Shown: positions 1 through 9,454, numbered from the stretch's first letter. The stretch is 64,000 nt of DNA from GWE2-40-63 sp050179685 (GCA_050179685.1 JBFXEW010000005.1:1-64000); one strand, 5' to 3'. Made by a program: numbers and translations. The notes: generated by a model from the sequence alone, not told the origin.

Positions 1-112
1 TTTGTCTTTACAATGAAATATAAACAAAATTAATGAAAAGGAAATAAATATGTTGTTAACAGAAAGTTTATAAAACAAAACTTCATGTCAACCTTATTTA
101 TGAAAGGTCAAA

Positions 113-217
113 CAAGAAACCAGAAACAAGAAACAAGAAACCAGTAACCAGTCTCCAGCCCACAGTGGCAGTCAGCAGCCAAATAGCAATTGTCAATGAA
201 CAATGAACAATTAACAA
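113..217. repeat. Degenerate heptad array A
   Basis: Fifteen consecutive 7-base words can be read without a break: CAAGAAA, CCAGAAA, CAAGAAA, CAAGAAA, CCAGTAA, CCAGTCT, CCAGCCC, ACAGTGG, CAGTCAG, CAGCCAA, ATAGCAA, TTGTCAA, TGAACAA, TGAACAA, TTAACAA. The word changes from an AGAAA type through a CAG type to an ACAA type while the 7-base phase is held. The array lies just upstream of msrB. I see no gene in 1-278. The same word classes recur at 51.4-57.2 kb. Confidence 0.8.
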
Positions 218-278
218 TAGATCAGCCTGCTTAAACATTTTGTGTCGGCTCTTGTTCTTTGATTCAAATACCGAAACC

Positions 279-746
279 ATGCAAAAGCAAAGCAATTTAT
301 TAAAAAGCAGTCTTGCATTTATCTTATTATTAATTTTCAGTACTATGGCCATTAGTCAGGATAAGAACTACCGAAAACTAAACCCTCAGGAAGAACGGGT
401 TATCATCCATAAAGGAACCGAAATGCCTTATACCGGTGAATACTACGCCACCAAAGAACCGGGTACCTATGTATGCCGGCAATGCAATGCAAAACTGTAC
501 CAATCGGCCGATAAATTCGACAGCCATTGTGGCTGGCCCAGCTTCGACGATGAGATTCCGGGAGCAGTTACCCGGGTTCCCGATGCCGACGGAAGACGGA
601 CTGAAATTATCTGTGCTAACTGCAAGGGGCATTTAGGACATGTTTTTATTGGCGAAGGTTTTACGTCAAAAAATACCCGGCATTGTGTCAATTCCATCTC
701 CCTGGTTTTTATTCCCGACAGTGTTCAAACCAATAAAAACAAGTAG
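279..746 (+). CDS. msrB: Peptide-methionine (R)-S-oxide reductase MsrB, exported
   Basis: This enzyme reduces the R epimer of methionine sulfoxide in oxidised proteins. The 155-residue product has a hydrophobic signal segment at about residues 8-26, so it probably works in the periplasm or envelope. The SelR core follows, with two zinc CxxC pairs (CRQC and CANC), the family pattern HCGWPSFD, and the resolving/catalytic RHCVNS near the C-terminus, where the usual selenocysteine or cysteine position is Cys. I chose ATG 279 rather than the in-frame ATG at 240 because the signal peptide starts there and the longer N-terminus (MCRLLFFDSN) looks like read-through of upstream DNA. It stands alone, with map 90 bases downstream. 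Confidence 0.93.
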   Translation: MQKQSNLLKSSLAFILLLIFSTMAISQDKNYRKLNPQEERVIIHKGTEMPYTGEYYATKEPGTYVCRQCNAKLYQSADKFDSHCGWPSFDDEIPGAVTRVPDADGRRTEIICANCKGHLGHVFIGEGFTSKNTRHCVNSISLVFIPDSVQTNKNK

Positions 747-836
747 TTACCGTGCATTAAACCGCACATTTTATCGCTTATATTTTATTTTTTGCAAAAG
801 TTTAAACACATTTGCACCCTAATACATTGATATACC

Positions 837-1604
837 ATGGCTATTATAATTAAAAACCAGGAACAAATTGAAGGAATCAGACGGAGTTCAAAACTGGCCG
901 GCGAAACCCTAAATTATATTGCCCCCTATGTAGTGCCCGGCGTTAATACCGAGTACCTCGACAATTTGATAGAGCAATACATCCGCGACCATAAGGCCAT
1001 TCCGGCCACCCTGAACTACAACGGATACACCAAATCGTCGTGTATTTCGCCCAATAATGTGGTTTGTCATGGTATTCCATCAAAAGAAGTAATTCTACGC
1101 GAAGGCGACATTGTAAATATTGATATTACCACCATACTCGATGGTTATTTTGGCGATACCAGCCGCATGTTTTCGCTGGGCGAAGTGTCGAAAGAAGCTC
1201 AGGATTTGCTCGATACAACCAAACATTGTCTTAATTTAGGGATTCAACAGGTTAAACCCGGAAATGCCTTTGGAAACATTGGATATTTTATAAGCCGCTA
1301 TGCCCAGGCCAAAGGATACAGTGTGGTTTATGAATTTTGCGGTCATGGTGTCGGTTTAGAATTTCACGAAGATCCTCAGGTGGATCATGTGGGACGGAAA
1401 AACTCGGGTCCGCTTATGAAACCCGGCATGATTTTTACCATTGAGCCCATGATTAATATGGGCAAACCACGGGTTACCGTCGATCGTAACGATGGCTGGA
1501 CTGCCCGCACCATCGATAATAAGTTGTCGGCGCAATACGAGCATACGGTATTGGTTACCGAAACCGGTGTCGAGGTTTTAACCGATGTAAACGGGGAGTA
1601 TTAA
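837..1604 (+). CDS. map: Type I methionine aminopeptidase
   Basis: Removes the initiator methionine from new proteins in the cytosol. The 255-residue length fits a bare type I enzyme without an N-terminal extension. The five metal ligands of the pita-bread fold are visible: Asp in NIDITTILDG, Asp in FGDTSR, His in CGHGVGLEFHE, Glu in FTIEPM and Glu in AQYEHTVLV. The ATG is preceded by an AT-rich gap with a TTTTTTG then CACATTTG pair (near 788-816) that resembles the Bacteroidota promoter but lacks the TA of TAnnTTTG. It is convergent with the aminotransferase gene on the other strand. Confidence 0.95.
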   Translation: MAIIIKNQEQIEGIRRSSKLAGETLNYIAPYVVPGVNTEYLDNLIEQYIRDHKAIPATLNYNGYTKSSCISPNNVVCHGIPSKEVILREGDIVNIDITTILDGYFGDTSRMFSLGEVSKEAQDLLDTTKHCLNLGIQQVKPGNAFGNIGYFISRYAQAKGYSVVYEFCGHGVGLEFHEDPQVDHVGRKNSGPLMKPGMIFTIEPMINMGKPRVTVDRNDGWTARTIDNKLSAQYEHTVLVTETGVEVLTDVNGEY

Positions 1605-1641
1605 TCGCAGCTGAAAAATCAAAAACCTCCATGGGTAAGGT

Positions 1642-2466
1642 TCAACGGTGGCCCGACAGGTATTCCTGAACCAAATCGTTAAAAGTAAGAATCACCTGCC
1701 GTAAAAGTGCATTCGATACCTCGAGTTCAATCGCATCGACCTTAGATAGAGGCAACACCCCGGGAGATGTTCCACAGATAAAAGCTGCATCGAAATCTAC
1801 TAATTCATTAACGCAAACCGCTTTTTCAATTAGTGAAATATTTAAGCGCTTAAGGGCTTCAATCACATAGTTGCGGGTAATACCCATCAGTACCATCGAT
1901 TTGGGTGCGGTAAAAACCTGATTGTTACGTATAAAAAAAACATTGCTGCGGCTTCCTTCGGTAATTTGCTTGTCGGAATTTACCAATAGCACTTCGAATA
2001 CCGGATGCTCCGCCAAATAAGCATTGGCTTGCATGCGGGTTTCGGTATGTTTTATCTTTGCGTTTGGATTGTTTCGCTCACTTTTCAGGGTAGCTACTGC
2101 TACTCCGTTTATATAGGCTAAAGGATCGGGATAATGATGCGGAATGAACCCCAGGCTACTGATGCTTTGGTCTTCGCGACAAGTGATCCGTAATTCCATA
2201 TTACCAAAAAACTTCTGATTGGTCTCACATAAGGTTTTAATGCGGGCCAGATAAGCTTCGGCGGGTTCAGCCTGCGAAACAAAGCCAGACAGCTTCATGG
2301 AACGAAGCATGCGCTGGTAATGATCTTCAAAAAAAAGTGGAATACCCGCAACAATCTTAAACACCTCATACACCGACCGAAGCATTTCGTCGTTTGCAGG
2401 TGCGGCATCTGTTTTACACAGTTCCGTACCGGAATAATAATAGGTATCAGTAAAACCTGCACCCAT
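1642..2466 (-). CDS. Aminotransferase class IV (PabC/IlvE/D-amino acid family)
   Basis: A fold-type IV PLP enzyme of 274 residues. The Schiff-base lysine is probably in KIKHTETRMQ, and the phosphate-binding ITEGSRSNVF motif (EGSxSN) is intact. C-terminal GTSPGVLPL matches the loop that holds the cofactor phosphate. The length and the short N-terminal domain fit 4-amino-4-deoxychorismate lyase or a branched-chain/D-amino acid aminotransferase; the sequence alone does not decide. It is 12 bases downstream of the acyltransferase gene on the same strand, probably co-transcribed, with no obvious shared pathway. Confidence 0.85.
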   Translation of the reverse strand: MGAGFTDTYYYSGTELCKTDAAPANDEMLRSVYEVFKIVAGIPLFFEDHYQRMLRSMKLSGFVSQAEPAEAYLARIKTLCETNQKFFGNMELRITCREDQSISSLGFIPHHYPDPLAYINGVAVATLKSERNNPNAKIKHTETRMQANAYLAEHPVFEVLLVNSDKQITEGSRSNVFFIRNNQVFTAPKSMVLMGITRNYVIEALKRLNISLIEKAVCVNELVDFDAAFICGTSPGVLPLSKVDAIELEVSNALLRQVILTFNDLVQEYLSGHR

Positions 2467-2478
2467 AGCAATAGCTGG

Positions 2479-3822
2479 TTATTTTACCAAATTGGAAATT
2501 TGTCCTACTAAGATATCCCAATTTTCAGTTAATCGTTTCCAAACCAGATTGTTTTTTCGTTTATAGATAAACGCACGCCAGCGGGCGTAGGTCTTTTTAA
2601 ACCAAACATAATATTCATAGCTGAACAATCCCAACAGATAAATACCCAAAAAGGCAGCCACCGCATAATAAAAAGGCTCAACCAGTAGCAAAAGGGCAAC
2701 AAAATAACCCAGATAAAACAAGGTGAACGTAATTATTGATGCCGCAAAGCGAATGGAGCTCACAAACTGAGGATCCTTAATTCGATGCGCAGCCAGTACC
2801 GGCAGATAGAAAGGCGGAAAATTAAAGATAAAGCCTACTGCAAACAAAGGGAAAAGTAACACTTGAAGCAGCGTGTTTATCAGGGTCCAGACAATAGGAA
2901 AATATCCTTTGGCAGGAACCCAAAAGCGCAAATTCAATGTTTTTAAATCGTTTAGAACCTGCTTACCCCGGGCTTCCATTGTTTCAAACTTTTCGGGGTT
3001 TTCTTCTTTAAAAGCAATCAGGGCATCGGAAATCTCCTGCGATTTGTCGCGTACTTTTTTATGCTGGGTATCGAGTCCTTTGCGGTAAAGCAGGTGATTA
3101 ATATAAATATCTTTAAGGTATTGAATCGATTCGTAATGCTCCTCTTCGTTAATATGGAGCATTTGTGGTAACATCCGGTTGCGAAGTTCCTCCATAAAAG
3201 CATTCATCCCCTTTTGCGGATTCTCAAGGTAAATATCTTTAAACTGATTTACCGAAAAAGGTTGGCCAAAATGCACCAGCAAATCCGATCCAAAATTTAT
3301 GTAGTTCGAATAATCGAGCCCCACAGGAACCACCTGAATATCCAATTCAAAATTACTGCGTTCTTCGGCCTGAAAAGCAATGCGGGCAATACCCTTTTTT
3401 AAAACCCGTAGTCTGCGGTGCCCAAAGTGATTTCCTTCGGGTAAAATAGCCAGGCTTTTTTTATCCAAAAGTACACCCACAGCTTCTTCAAAAACAGCAT
3501 CGTTATTTTGAAGGCTTTTAATGCCATCACGAATTCTAAAAATGGGAAGAATCTTAAACGAACGTAATATTTTTGCTATAATTGGTTTTTTAAAAATATC
3601 AGCTCGAGCCAAAAAAACTGGCTGTGTACGCAATGTGCAATGCACCGTAAGTGCATCCATCAAAGCATTTTGATGATTGATGGCTAAAATTACAGGCTTA
3701 TTTTCAGGAACATTATTCCGTCCAACTACAGTTACTTTATTGTAAAAGGAATACAAATAAATATCAACATATGCACGTAAAAATCCGTGCCAAAAACTGG
3801 ATTTGTGTATTGGTTTTTTCAT
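2479..3822 (-). CDS. PlsC-like glycerol acyltransferase with C-terminal membrane part
   Basis: Likely 1-acyl-glycerol-3-phosphate or related acyltransferase in membrane phospholipid synthesis. The 447-residue protein has an N-terminal acyltransferase domain with INHQNALMDAL (block I; His and Asp separated by five residues, a spacing seen in the glycerol-acyltransferase branch rather than the usual HX4D) and LPEGNHFGHRRL (block III, in place of PEGTRS). Residues about 305-420 hold several hydrophobic spans (near VWTLINTLLQVLLFPLF and AASIITFTLFYLGYF), so the protein is membrane bound and about twice the size of E. coli PlsC. The exact acceptor is unknown. It sits upstream of the aminotransferase in a two-gene unit. 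Confidence 0.85.
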   Translation of the reverse strand: MKKPIHKSSFWHGFLRAYVDIYLYSFYNKVTVVGRNNVPENKPVILAINHQNALMDALTVHCTLRTQPVFLARADIFKKPIIAKILRSFKILPIFRIRDGIKSLQNNDAVFEEAVGVLLDKKSLAILPEGNHFGHRRLRVLKKGIARIAFQAEERSNFELDIQVVPVGLDYSNYINFGSDLLVHFGQPFSVNQFKDIYLENPQKGMNAFMEELRNRMLPQMLHINEEEHYESIQYLKDIYINHLLYRKGLDTQHKKVRDKSQEISDALIAFKEENPEKFETMEARGKQVLNDLKTLNLRFWVPAKGYFPIVWTLINTLLQVLLFPLFAVGFIFNFPPFYLPVLAAHRIKDPQFVSSIRFAASIITFTLFYLGYFVALLLLVEPFYYAVAAFLGIYLLGLFSYEYYVWFKKTYARWRAFIYKRKNNLVWKRLTENWDILVGQISNLVK

Positions 3823-3878
3823 GTATATCAGTTTTCCTTAACCTTCCGTTATTGAATAATAACTAAGCCTTAATGTTA

Positions 3879-4832
3879 TTAATGAGTAATTACTTCTTCG
3901 TCTGGCAATTTACGTATCGACCAGACACTTGATACGACCAATCCCGATAAAATATGCCATACACCCCACCATGCAGCAATTATGGCCATTCCGCCGGTTC
4001 CAAGATCAGGAGGAAAAATCTTCGGATTAAAAATAAGTACCAAAGCCAGTCCGCTGTTCTGAATTCCGGTTTCAATTGAAATGGTACGGCGATTCTGTCG
4101 GCCTACCTTAAAAATACTGCCCAGGGTAAATCCGGTTGAAAGAGCCAGAAAATTGTGAATTAAAACCAGCAGGAATACATACTTAATGTATTTTAAAAAG
4201 TGATCTAAATTTCCGGCAAAGGCAATCACTACATAAGCCAGAAAAATTATAATGGAAAGAATTTTAATCGGTTTTTTAATTCGCTGAGTTAGCTCGGGGA
4301 ATTTGCTATTGAACAACATACCCAGAATTATAGGCAAACCCAGCAACAATAATACGGTCTGGAACATTTGCAGCGGATCAATTTCAATGGGAACCAATAA
4401 GGGGTTTTTATTGCTGTATAAACCGCCCCAAAACGAAAAGTTTAAGGGTGTTAACACAATGGCCGAAAGGGTTGCAATGGCAGTTAAACTAACCGATAGT
4501 GCAGCATTTCCATTGGCATGCGTCGACATAAAATTCGAAATATTGCCTCCGGGACATGAGGCTACCAGAATCATTCCCATGGCTACACCGGCAGTTATAT
4601 TTCCGTTTAAAAGCCAGACAAACAAAAACGTAATGGCCGGTAAAGCAACAAACTGACTAATAATGCCAATTATGGCAGCTTTGGGTTTGTAAAAAACCTG
4701 CTTAATGTGATTTAACTTTATCTCGAGGGCCACCCCAAACATGATGAAAAAGAGCGTAAAGTTCAAGGCCAACAAGCCCCCTTGCGAAAAGTTTAACTTG
4801 ATATTATCTAATAATTCTAATCCTTCAAACAT
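3879..4832 (-). CDS. Bile acid:sodium symporter (BASS) family transporter
   Basis: A 317-residue integral membrane protein with about nine or ten hydrophobic helices, of the BASS/SBF fold. Characteristic stretches are FTLFFIMFGVALEIKL near the N-terminus, SCPGGNISNFMSTHANGNAALS (the conserved PGGxxSN region that coordinates sodium), and ETGIQNSGLALVL (the EtGxQNxxLA crossover helix). The family moves organic anions or pyruvate-like solutes with sodium; the substrate here cannot be told. It is transcribed leftward between the acyltransferase and rimO, 157 bases from rimO. Confidence 0.88.
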   Translation of the reverse strand: MFEGLELLDNIKLNFSQGGLLALNFTLFFIMFGVALEIKLNHIKQVFYKPKAAIIGIISQFVALPAITFLFVWLLNGNITAGVAMGMILVASCPGGNISNFMSTHANGNAALSVSLTAIATLSAIVLTPLNFSFWGGLYSNKNPLLVPIEIDPLQMFQTVLLLLGLPIILGMLFNSKFPELTQRIKKPIKILSIIIFLAYVVIAFAGNLDHFLKYIKYVFLLVLIHNFLALSTGFTLGSIFKVGRQNRRTISIETGIQNSGLALVLIFNPKIFPPDLGTGGMAIIAAWWGVWHILSGLVVSSVWSIRKLPDEEVITH

Positions 4833-4989
4833 AATTCCCTGCTTTAGGAGCGCAAAAGTAATATTTTATGCCCCCATTTGAGGTGGTGAAAATACCACTT
4901 TTCCACTATTTCCGGTTTGTTGAGTTTTTATAATCAAACAAACCATTAATTAACTTATAATAAAGGTAACTTAATCTATTATACTGTAA

Positions 4990-6291
4990 TTAAACAGGTT
5001 CTGCATATAAGTCGTACTCGTCGGCCTCAATAATCCGCACCTGTCTGAAAGTACCAATTTGTAAACGTTTGGTTGTTTTTATCAATAACTCAGTATCCAC
5101 TTCGGGACTGTCGTACTCCGACCGGCCAATATAGTATTTCCCCTCACGCCTGTCTATTAGAACCTTTACTGTTGAGTCAATCCGCTCCTGATTAAGTTCC
5201 AGCGATATTTGCTGTTGAATTTCCATTATTTCATCGGCTCGCTGTTGCTTTACCTCCTCGGGAATTGTATCCTCATAATGGTCCCAGGCGTAAGTATTCT
5301 CTTCGTGCGAATAAGGAAAAACGCCCAATCGCTCAAAACGAATATCGCGCACAAACTGTTTAAGCTCCTCAAAATCAGCTTCGGTTTCACCCGGATGCCC
5401 AACCAATAGTGTAGTTCTTAGTGCTATTCCGGGAACTTCGACTCGGAAACGCTGAATCAATTCATAAGTTTCCTTCTTGTTTACCTTGCGACGCATTAAT
5501 TTCAGCATATTATCGCTAATGTGCTGCAAGGCAATATCCATATAATTACAAATGTTAGGATATTTGGCCATTACAGGCAGTATATCCATAGGAAATTGAG
5601 CCGGATAGGTATAATGAATACGCAGCCACTCCAACCCCTTAATTTGCGCTAATTGTTCCATTAACGGAGCCAACATGGGTTTTCGGTACAAATCTCTTCC
5701 ATAATACGATAAATCCTGAGCAATCAGAATTACTTCCTTTACCCCTTGTTCAACCAGGGCGCGGGTTTCATCGACCAACGATTCTATGGTACGCGACTTG
5801 TGACCGCCGGTAATAACCGGGATGGCACAGTACGAACAGCTTCGGTTGCATCCTTCCGATATTTTTAAAAAAGCATAATGCGAGGGTGTAGTCAGTATGC
5901 GGCTCGGCCTAAGGTCTTCATATGCTTTGGCTTTAAGCGATTTTAACATGGCTTGCAACTCAAATTTGCCAAACCAGCCATCTACTTCAGGTATTTCATC
6001 TTTAAGTTCCTGTTTGTATCGCTCCGATAAACAACCAAAAACCAGAATTTTTTCGACCAGACCATTTTCTTTAGCCTGCGCATAGTTTAGAATGGTTTCG
6101 ATACTTTCTTCCTTGGCATCGCCAATAAAGCCACAGGTATTTATCAAGACATACTCGGCCTGTTCCTCGTCCGATTCATGAGTTACCTGATAACCATTGG
6201 CACTGAGTTGCTTCATCAAAACCTCAGAATCAACCCGATTCTTGGAACAACCCAACGTGATTATATTAATATGTTTTTGCTTCATAAACAC
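4990..6291 (-). CDS. rimO: Ribosomal protein S12 methylthiotransferase RimO
   Basis: Radical SAM enzyme that adds a methylthio group to the conserved aspartate of ribosomal protein S12. The N-terminal domain carries the three auxiliary-cluster cysteines in TLGCSKNRVDSE, NTCGFIGDAKEES and FGCLSERY; the first two are diagnostic for RimO over MiaB/MtaB. The radical SAM triad is in SEGCNRSCSYCAIP, and the C-terminus holds a TRAM domain. Length 433 is typical. It lies 24 bases downstream of ftsY in a ribosome/secretion operon that starts at rpmB. The start could be the first or third codon (MFMKQ). Confidence 0.95.
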   Translation of the reverse strand: MFMKQKHINIITLGCSKNRVDSEVLMKQLSANGYQVTHESDEEQAEYVLINTCGFIGDAKEESIETILNYAQAKENGLVEKILVFGCLSERYKQELKDEIPEVDGWFGKFELQAMLKSLKAKAYEDLRPSRILTTPSHYAFLKISEGCNRSCSYCAIPVITGGHKSRTIESLVDETRALVEQGVKEVILIAQDLSYYGRDLYRKPMLAPLMEQLAQIKGLEWLRIHYTYPAQFPMDILPVMAKYPNICNYMDIALQHISDNMLKLMRRKVNKKETYELIQRFRVEVPGIALRTTLLVGHPGETEADFEELKQFVRDIRFERLGVFPYSHEENTYAWDHYEDTIPEEVKQQRADEIMEIQQQISLELNQERIDSTVKVLIDRREGKYYIGRSEYDSPEVDTELLIKTTKRLQIGTFRQVRIIEADEYDLYAEPV

Positions 6292-6315
6292 AAAAGGTAC
6301 TTTCGTACCCTACCG

Positions 6316-7272
6316 CTATCGTTTAAATAGTGAATCGACAAATTCGAGTCGGTTAAACACCTGTAAATCATCAATTCCTTCGCCAATACCAATGTATTTA
6401 ACCGGGATTTTAAACTGATCGGAAATACCAATAACCACACCGCCTTTTGCCGTACCATCGAGTTTAGTAAGCGCCAGAGCACTTACTTCGGTTGCCTTGG
6501 TAAATTGCCTGGCCTGTTCAAAGGCATTTTGACCGGTAGAACCATCGAGTACCAATAAAACCTCGTTGGGTGCATTGGGTGCCAGCTTTTGCATCACTTT
6601 TTTCACTTTCGAAAGTTCATTCATCAGATTAATTTTATTGTGCAACCTACCCGCTGTATCAATCAGTACCACATCGGCTTTTGTTGTAATGGCCGATTGT
6701 ACCGTATCAAAGGCCACAGAAGCCGGATCAGAGCCCATTTTTTGTTTAATAATAGGCACATCGACCCGCTGAGCCCAAATTTCCAACTGATCGATAGCCG
6801 CGGCACGAAAAGTATCAGCAGCTCCAATAACCACCGATTTACCCGCTTTTTTAAACTGATGAGCCAGTTTTCCAATGGTAGTGGTTTTTCCAACTCCATT
6901 AACACCTACTACCATAATTACATAAGGTAAGCCGTCGCTGGTTTCAGGAACTTCGAATTCAATCACATCGCGGGTATTGTTTTCCTGAAGCAGGGCTGCT
7001 ATTTCCTCTTTTAAAAGCGTGTGTAATTCGTCGGTTCCCAAATATTTATCACGTGAAGTACGTTTTTCAATCCGTTCAATAATCCTTAAGGTAGTTTCTA
7101 CTCCCACATCCGATGTTATCAACACTTCTTCAAGATTATCAAGCACTTCGTCGTCGACAGTAGATTTACCAACAACCACCCTGGAGAGTTTTTTAAAGAC
7201 ACTCTCCTTGGTTTTAGCCAAACCTTTATCGAGGTTTTCTTTTTTTGTTTTTGAAAAAAGACCCATGTCCAA
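6316..7272 (-). CDS. ftsY: Signal recognition particle receptor FtsY
   Basis: GTPase that docks SRP-bound ribosomes at the membrane for co-translational insertion. The 318-residue form has the NG domain but almost no acidic A domain. Visible motifs are G1 GVNGVGKTTTIGKLA, the SRP-family ADTFRAAAIDQL, G3 DTAGRL, G4 TKLDGTAKGG and the closing GIGEGIDDLQVF. It is followed by rimO and preceded by a terminator and the DUF4295/rpmG/rpmB genes, the standard Bacteroidota arrangement. Confidence 0.96.
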   Translation of the reverse strand: MDMGLFSKTKKENLDKGLAKTKESVFKKLSRVVVGKSTVDDEVLDNLEEVLITSDVGVETTLRIIERIEKRTSRDKYLGTDELHTLLKEEIAALLQENNTRDVIEFEVPETSDGLPYVIMVVGVNGVGKTTTIGKLAHQFKKAGKSVVIGAADTFRAAAIDQLEIWAQRVDVPIIKQKMGSDPASVAFDTVQSAITTKADVVLIDTAGRLHNKINLMNELSKVKKVMQKLAPNAPNEVLLVLDGSTGQNAFEQARQFTKATEVSALALTKLDGTAKGGVVIGISDQFKIPVKYIGIGEGIDDLQVFNRLEFVDSLFKR

Positions 7273-7317
7273 TTGAATTTAAAATCGGGTGAAAATATAC
7301 AAAATCGGTCAGTAAAC

Positions 7318-7348
7318 AAAAAAAGCCTTCTTCAACCGGAAGAAAGCT
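7318..7348 (-). terminator. Rho-independent terminator between DUF4295 gene and ftsY
   Basis: On the minus strand a 10-bp stem (AGCTTTCTTC with GAAGAAGGCT, one G-U) closes a 5-base loop and is followed by seven T residues. It sits between the DUF4295 stop and the ftsY start, so it would end or attenuate transcripts from the rpmB promoter and uncouple ribosomal protein genes from ftsY-rimO. Confidence 0.85.
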
Positions 7349-7372
7349 TTTTCTGTTATATTATTATAACGT

Positions 7373-7525
7373 TTATTTTTTGAAGAAATCAGCCACGTGA
7401 TCAGCGTTTACTACTTCTTCTTTAAACTGATATGAACCAGTTTTTGGTGATTTTACCATCTTAATTACTTTCGCATAAGATTTAGCATCACCTGATTTTA
7501 ATGTTGCAACAACCTTCTTAGCCAT
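7373..7525 (-). CDS. DUF4295 family small basic protein
   Basis: A 50-residue lysine-rich protein that begins MAKKVVATLKSGDAKSYAKV and ends HVADFFKK. I recognise it as DUF4295, found next to rpmG in Bacteroidota and suspected to be ribosome associated; its function is unknown. It starts 7 bases after the rpmG stop codon and is followed by a strong terminator, so it is the last gene of the rpmB-rpmG unit. Confidence 0.88.
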   Translation of the reverse strand: MAKKVVATLKSGDAKSYAKVIKMVKSPKTGSYQFKEEVVNADHVADFFKK

Positions 7526-7532
7526 AGCTTAC

Positions 7533-7721
7533 TTATTTAATTTCTTTATGTACAGTTACTTTTTTAAGAATGGGGTTGTATTTTTTCAACTCCATACGTT
7601 CCGGGGTGTTTTTCTTATTCTTTTTGGTAATGTATCTTGAAGTACCCGGCATTCCACTTTCTTTATGTTCAGTACATTCTAAAATTACCTGAACCCTATT
7701 ACCTTTTGCCTTTTTAGCCAT
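7533..7721 (-). CDS. rpmG: 50S ribosomal protein L33
   Basis: A 62-residue basic protein with the L33 signature (VQVILECTEHKESGMPGTSRY, then TPERMELKKYNP). It carries one cysteine (ILECTEH) and lacks the zinc CxxC pairs, so it is the zinc-independent (C-minus) type. It lies between rpmB (15 bases upstream) and the DUF4295 gene (7 bases downstream) and is surely co-transcribed with both. Confidence 0.96.
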   Translation of the reverse strand: MAKKAKGNRVQVILECTEHKESGMPGTSRYITKKNKKNTPERMELKKYNPILKKVTVHKEIK

Positions 7722-7736
7722 CTCTTAATTCCTTTT

Positions 7737-7982
7737 TTAGTACTGATTAATAAAACCTTGGGCTTTTGCCTTTTTCAATACGTTATTCAAACCGTTTTTG
7801 TTGATGGTACGAATACCAGCAGCCGATACTTTTAAGGTAACCCAACGGTCTTCCTCTGGTAAATAAAACTTTTTTGTAAATAAATTGGGGTAAAACCTTC
7901 TCTTAGTTTTAACGTTCGAGTGGCTTACGTTATTCCCCACCATCATTTTTTTCCCTGTAACTTGACAAATTCTTGACATCAC
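7737..7982 (-). CDS. rpmB: 50S ribosomal protein L28
   Basis: An 81-residue large-subunit protein that begins MSRICQVTGKKMMVGNNVSHS and continues KTKRRFYPNL, both diagnostic of L28. The start given is the first of two adjacent methionines (MMSRIC); the second, at 7979, is the likelier one by family alignment. It is the first gene of the rpmB-rpmG-DUF4295 unit. The upstream minus strand has a TATTTTG element near 8023-8029, one base short of TAnnTTTG, as a possible promoter. Confidence 0.96.
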   Translation of the reverse strand: MMSRICQVTGKKMMVGNNVSHSNVKTKRRFYPNLFTKKFYLPEEDRWVTLKVSAAGIRTINKNGLNNVLKKAKAQGFINQY

Positions 7983-8159
7983 TATATCATTTAAGATTCT
8001 TCATTTCAAAATTCGGTTCGCAAAATACGTGTTTTTTCTTCAATTAATCAAATAATTACCGCGCTTTTTCATAAAAAAAATGAATTTTTTGCCTAAGTTT
8101 TTAACACACAGCATTTTTTTCAAGCTACGACTAATTTTAATACTTTGAAATTCTGATAT

Positions 8160-9404
8160 TTACAAATCATTTAAAATAGTCTTTCGAAGCAGGTTTAATC
8201 CTGCAAATGAAGCCCTGGTAATGTTTATTTCGCGTTCATTTCCGAAATTGAAGAGCTTTGAAACCACTTTTTTATCATCGGCAACAGCAATCCAAACTGT
8301 ACCAACCGGTTTTTCGTTACTTCCTCCATCGGGACCTGCAATGCCCGAAGTGGCAATGGCATAATGGGTACCCAATAGCTTCCGAACCGACAATGCCATT
8401 TGTTCAACAACCTGCTGACTTACCGCTCCATTTGCCTCAATAAGTTCTGAATTGATTCCCAGAATCTGAGTCTTAATTTCATTGGCATAGGCAACCACAG
8501 TGCCCTTAAAATAAGCAGAAGAACCCGGTACCGAAGTTATCAGCCTGGCAATATTTCCTCCGGTACAACTCTCAGCAGTTGACAATGTTTTATTGCTATC
8601 AATTAATAAGTTACCTATTACTACCGGTAGTGATTCTTCATTCAGCGAAACAATGTGTTTAGGTATATATTGCTTAAGTTTTTGAAGTTCCGCGTCCAAT
8701 ATATCTTTTGTTTCCTGTTTATTAACTGTTGTCATTCCCAAACGTAATCGCACCATACCCGGTGAAGGCAAATAAGCCAGTTTCATTCCCTGCGGTAAAT
8801 TGTTCTCCCAATCTTCAATTTTAAGCGCCAATTGCGATTCCCCTATTTCAGTTATCATTGCCGTTTGATAAACAACAGCCGGCAAATTAAAAAATGTCTG
8901 CACTTTGGGAAGCACTTCTGTTTTCATCAATGCTTTCATCTCGAAAGGAACTCCGGGTAAACTAACCACTACTTTTCCCTCCTCCTCGAACCAAATGCCC
9001 GGCGCTGTACCATTGAGGTTACGGAGTAGCTTTGCTTTTTCAGGAAACAAAGCCTGATCGTGATTCAGGATATTCATTTGAGAGCCACGCCGCTCAATAA
9101 AACTGACCACGTCGTTATAAACTTCCTCATGAAAAACCAAAGAGCTATCGAAGTATTTTGCCAGGGTATTCTTGGTAATATCGTCCTTTGTGGGTCCCAA
9201 ACCACCAGTAATAATTACCAGTTCAACATCGGCCAGCGCATCACGCAGGGTATTTTCAATGGCCCAGGCATCGTCCGATACCGAACGCACCTGTTTCACC
9301 GTAATACCAATTTGCGTTAGTTCTGATGCAATCCAGGCCGAATTGGTATCTACAATCTGGCCTATCAATATTTCGTCGCCTATAGTTATTATATATGCAT
9401 TCAT
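8160..9404 (-). CDS. cinA: CinA-family protein (nucleotide pyrophosphatase / NMN amidohydrolase)
   Basis: A 414-residue two-domain protein. Residues 1-170 form a MoaB/MogA-like domain with TIGDEILIGQIVDTNS and ITGGLGPTKDDITK. Residues about 255-414 form the PncC-type domain with LSTAESCTGGNIARLITSVPGSS and ATSGIAGPDGGS. Family members hydrolyse ADP-ribose and deamidate NMN in NAD salvage. The length equals full-length CinA, so both activities may be present. It lies downstream of the lptD-like gene on the same strand with a 50-base gap. Confidence 0.93.
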   Translation of the reverse strand: MNAYIITIGDEILIGQIVDTNSAWIASELTQIGITVKQVRSVSDDAWAIENTLRDALADVELVIITGGLGPTKDDITKNTLAKYFDSSLVFHEEVYNDVVSFIERRGSQMNILNHDQALFPEKAKLLRNLNGTAPGIWFEEEGKVVVSLPGVPFEMKALMKTEVLPKVQTFFNLPAVVYQTAMITEIGESQLALKIEDWENNLPQGMKLAYLPSPGMVRLRLGMTTVNKQETKDILDAELQKLKQYIPKHIVSLNEESLPVVIGNLLIDSNKTLSTAESCTGGNIARLITSVPGSSAYFKGTVVAYANEIKTQILGINSELIEANGAVSQQVVEQMALSVRKLLGTHYAIATSGIAGPDGGSNEKPVGTVWIAVADDKKVVSKLFNFGNEREINITRASFAGLNLLRKTILNDL

Positions 9405-9454
9405 TTAATAAGTGATTTTTTATTTGTTCTAAAAAAACGTGTTTAGAACCCGCT

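Noticed and set aside
9405..9454. Terminator after the lptD-like gene
   Set aside because: GTTCTAAA and TTTAGAAC can pair on the minus strand, but the stem is AT-rich and no T tract follows it, so I did not call it.
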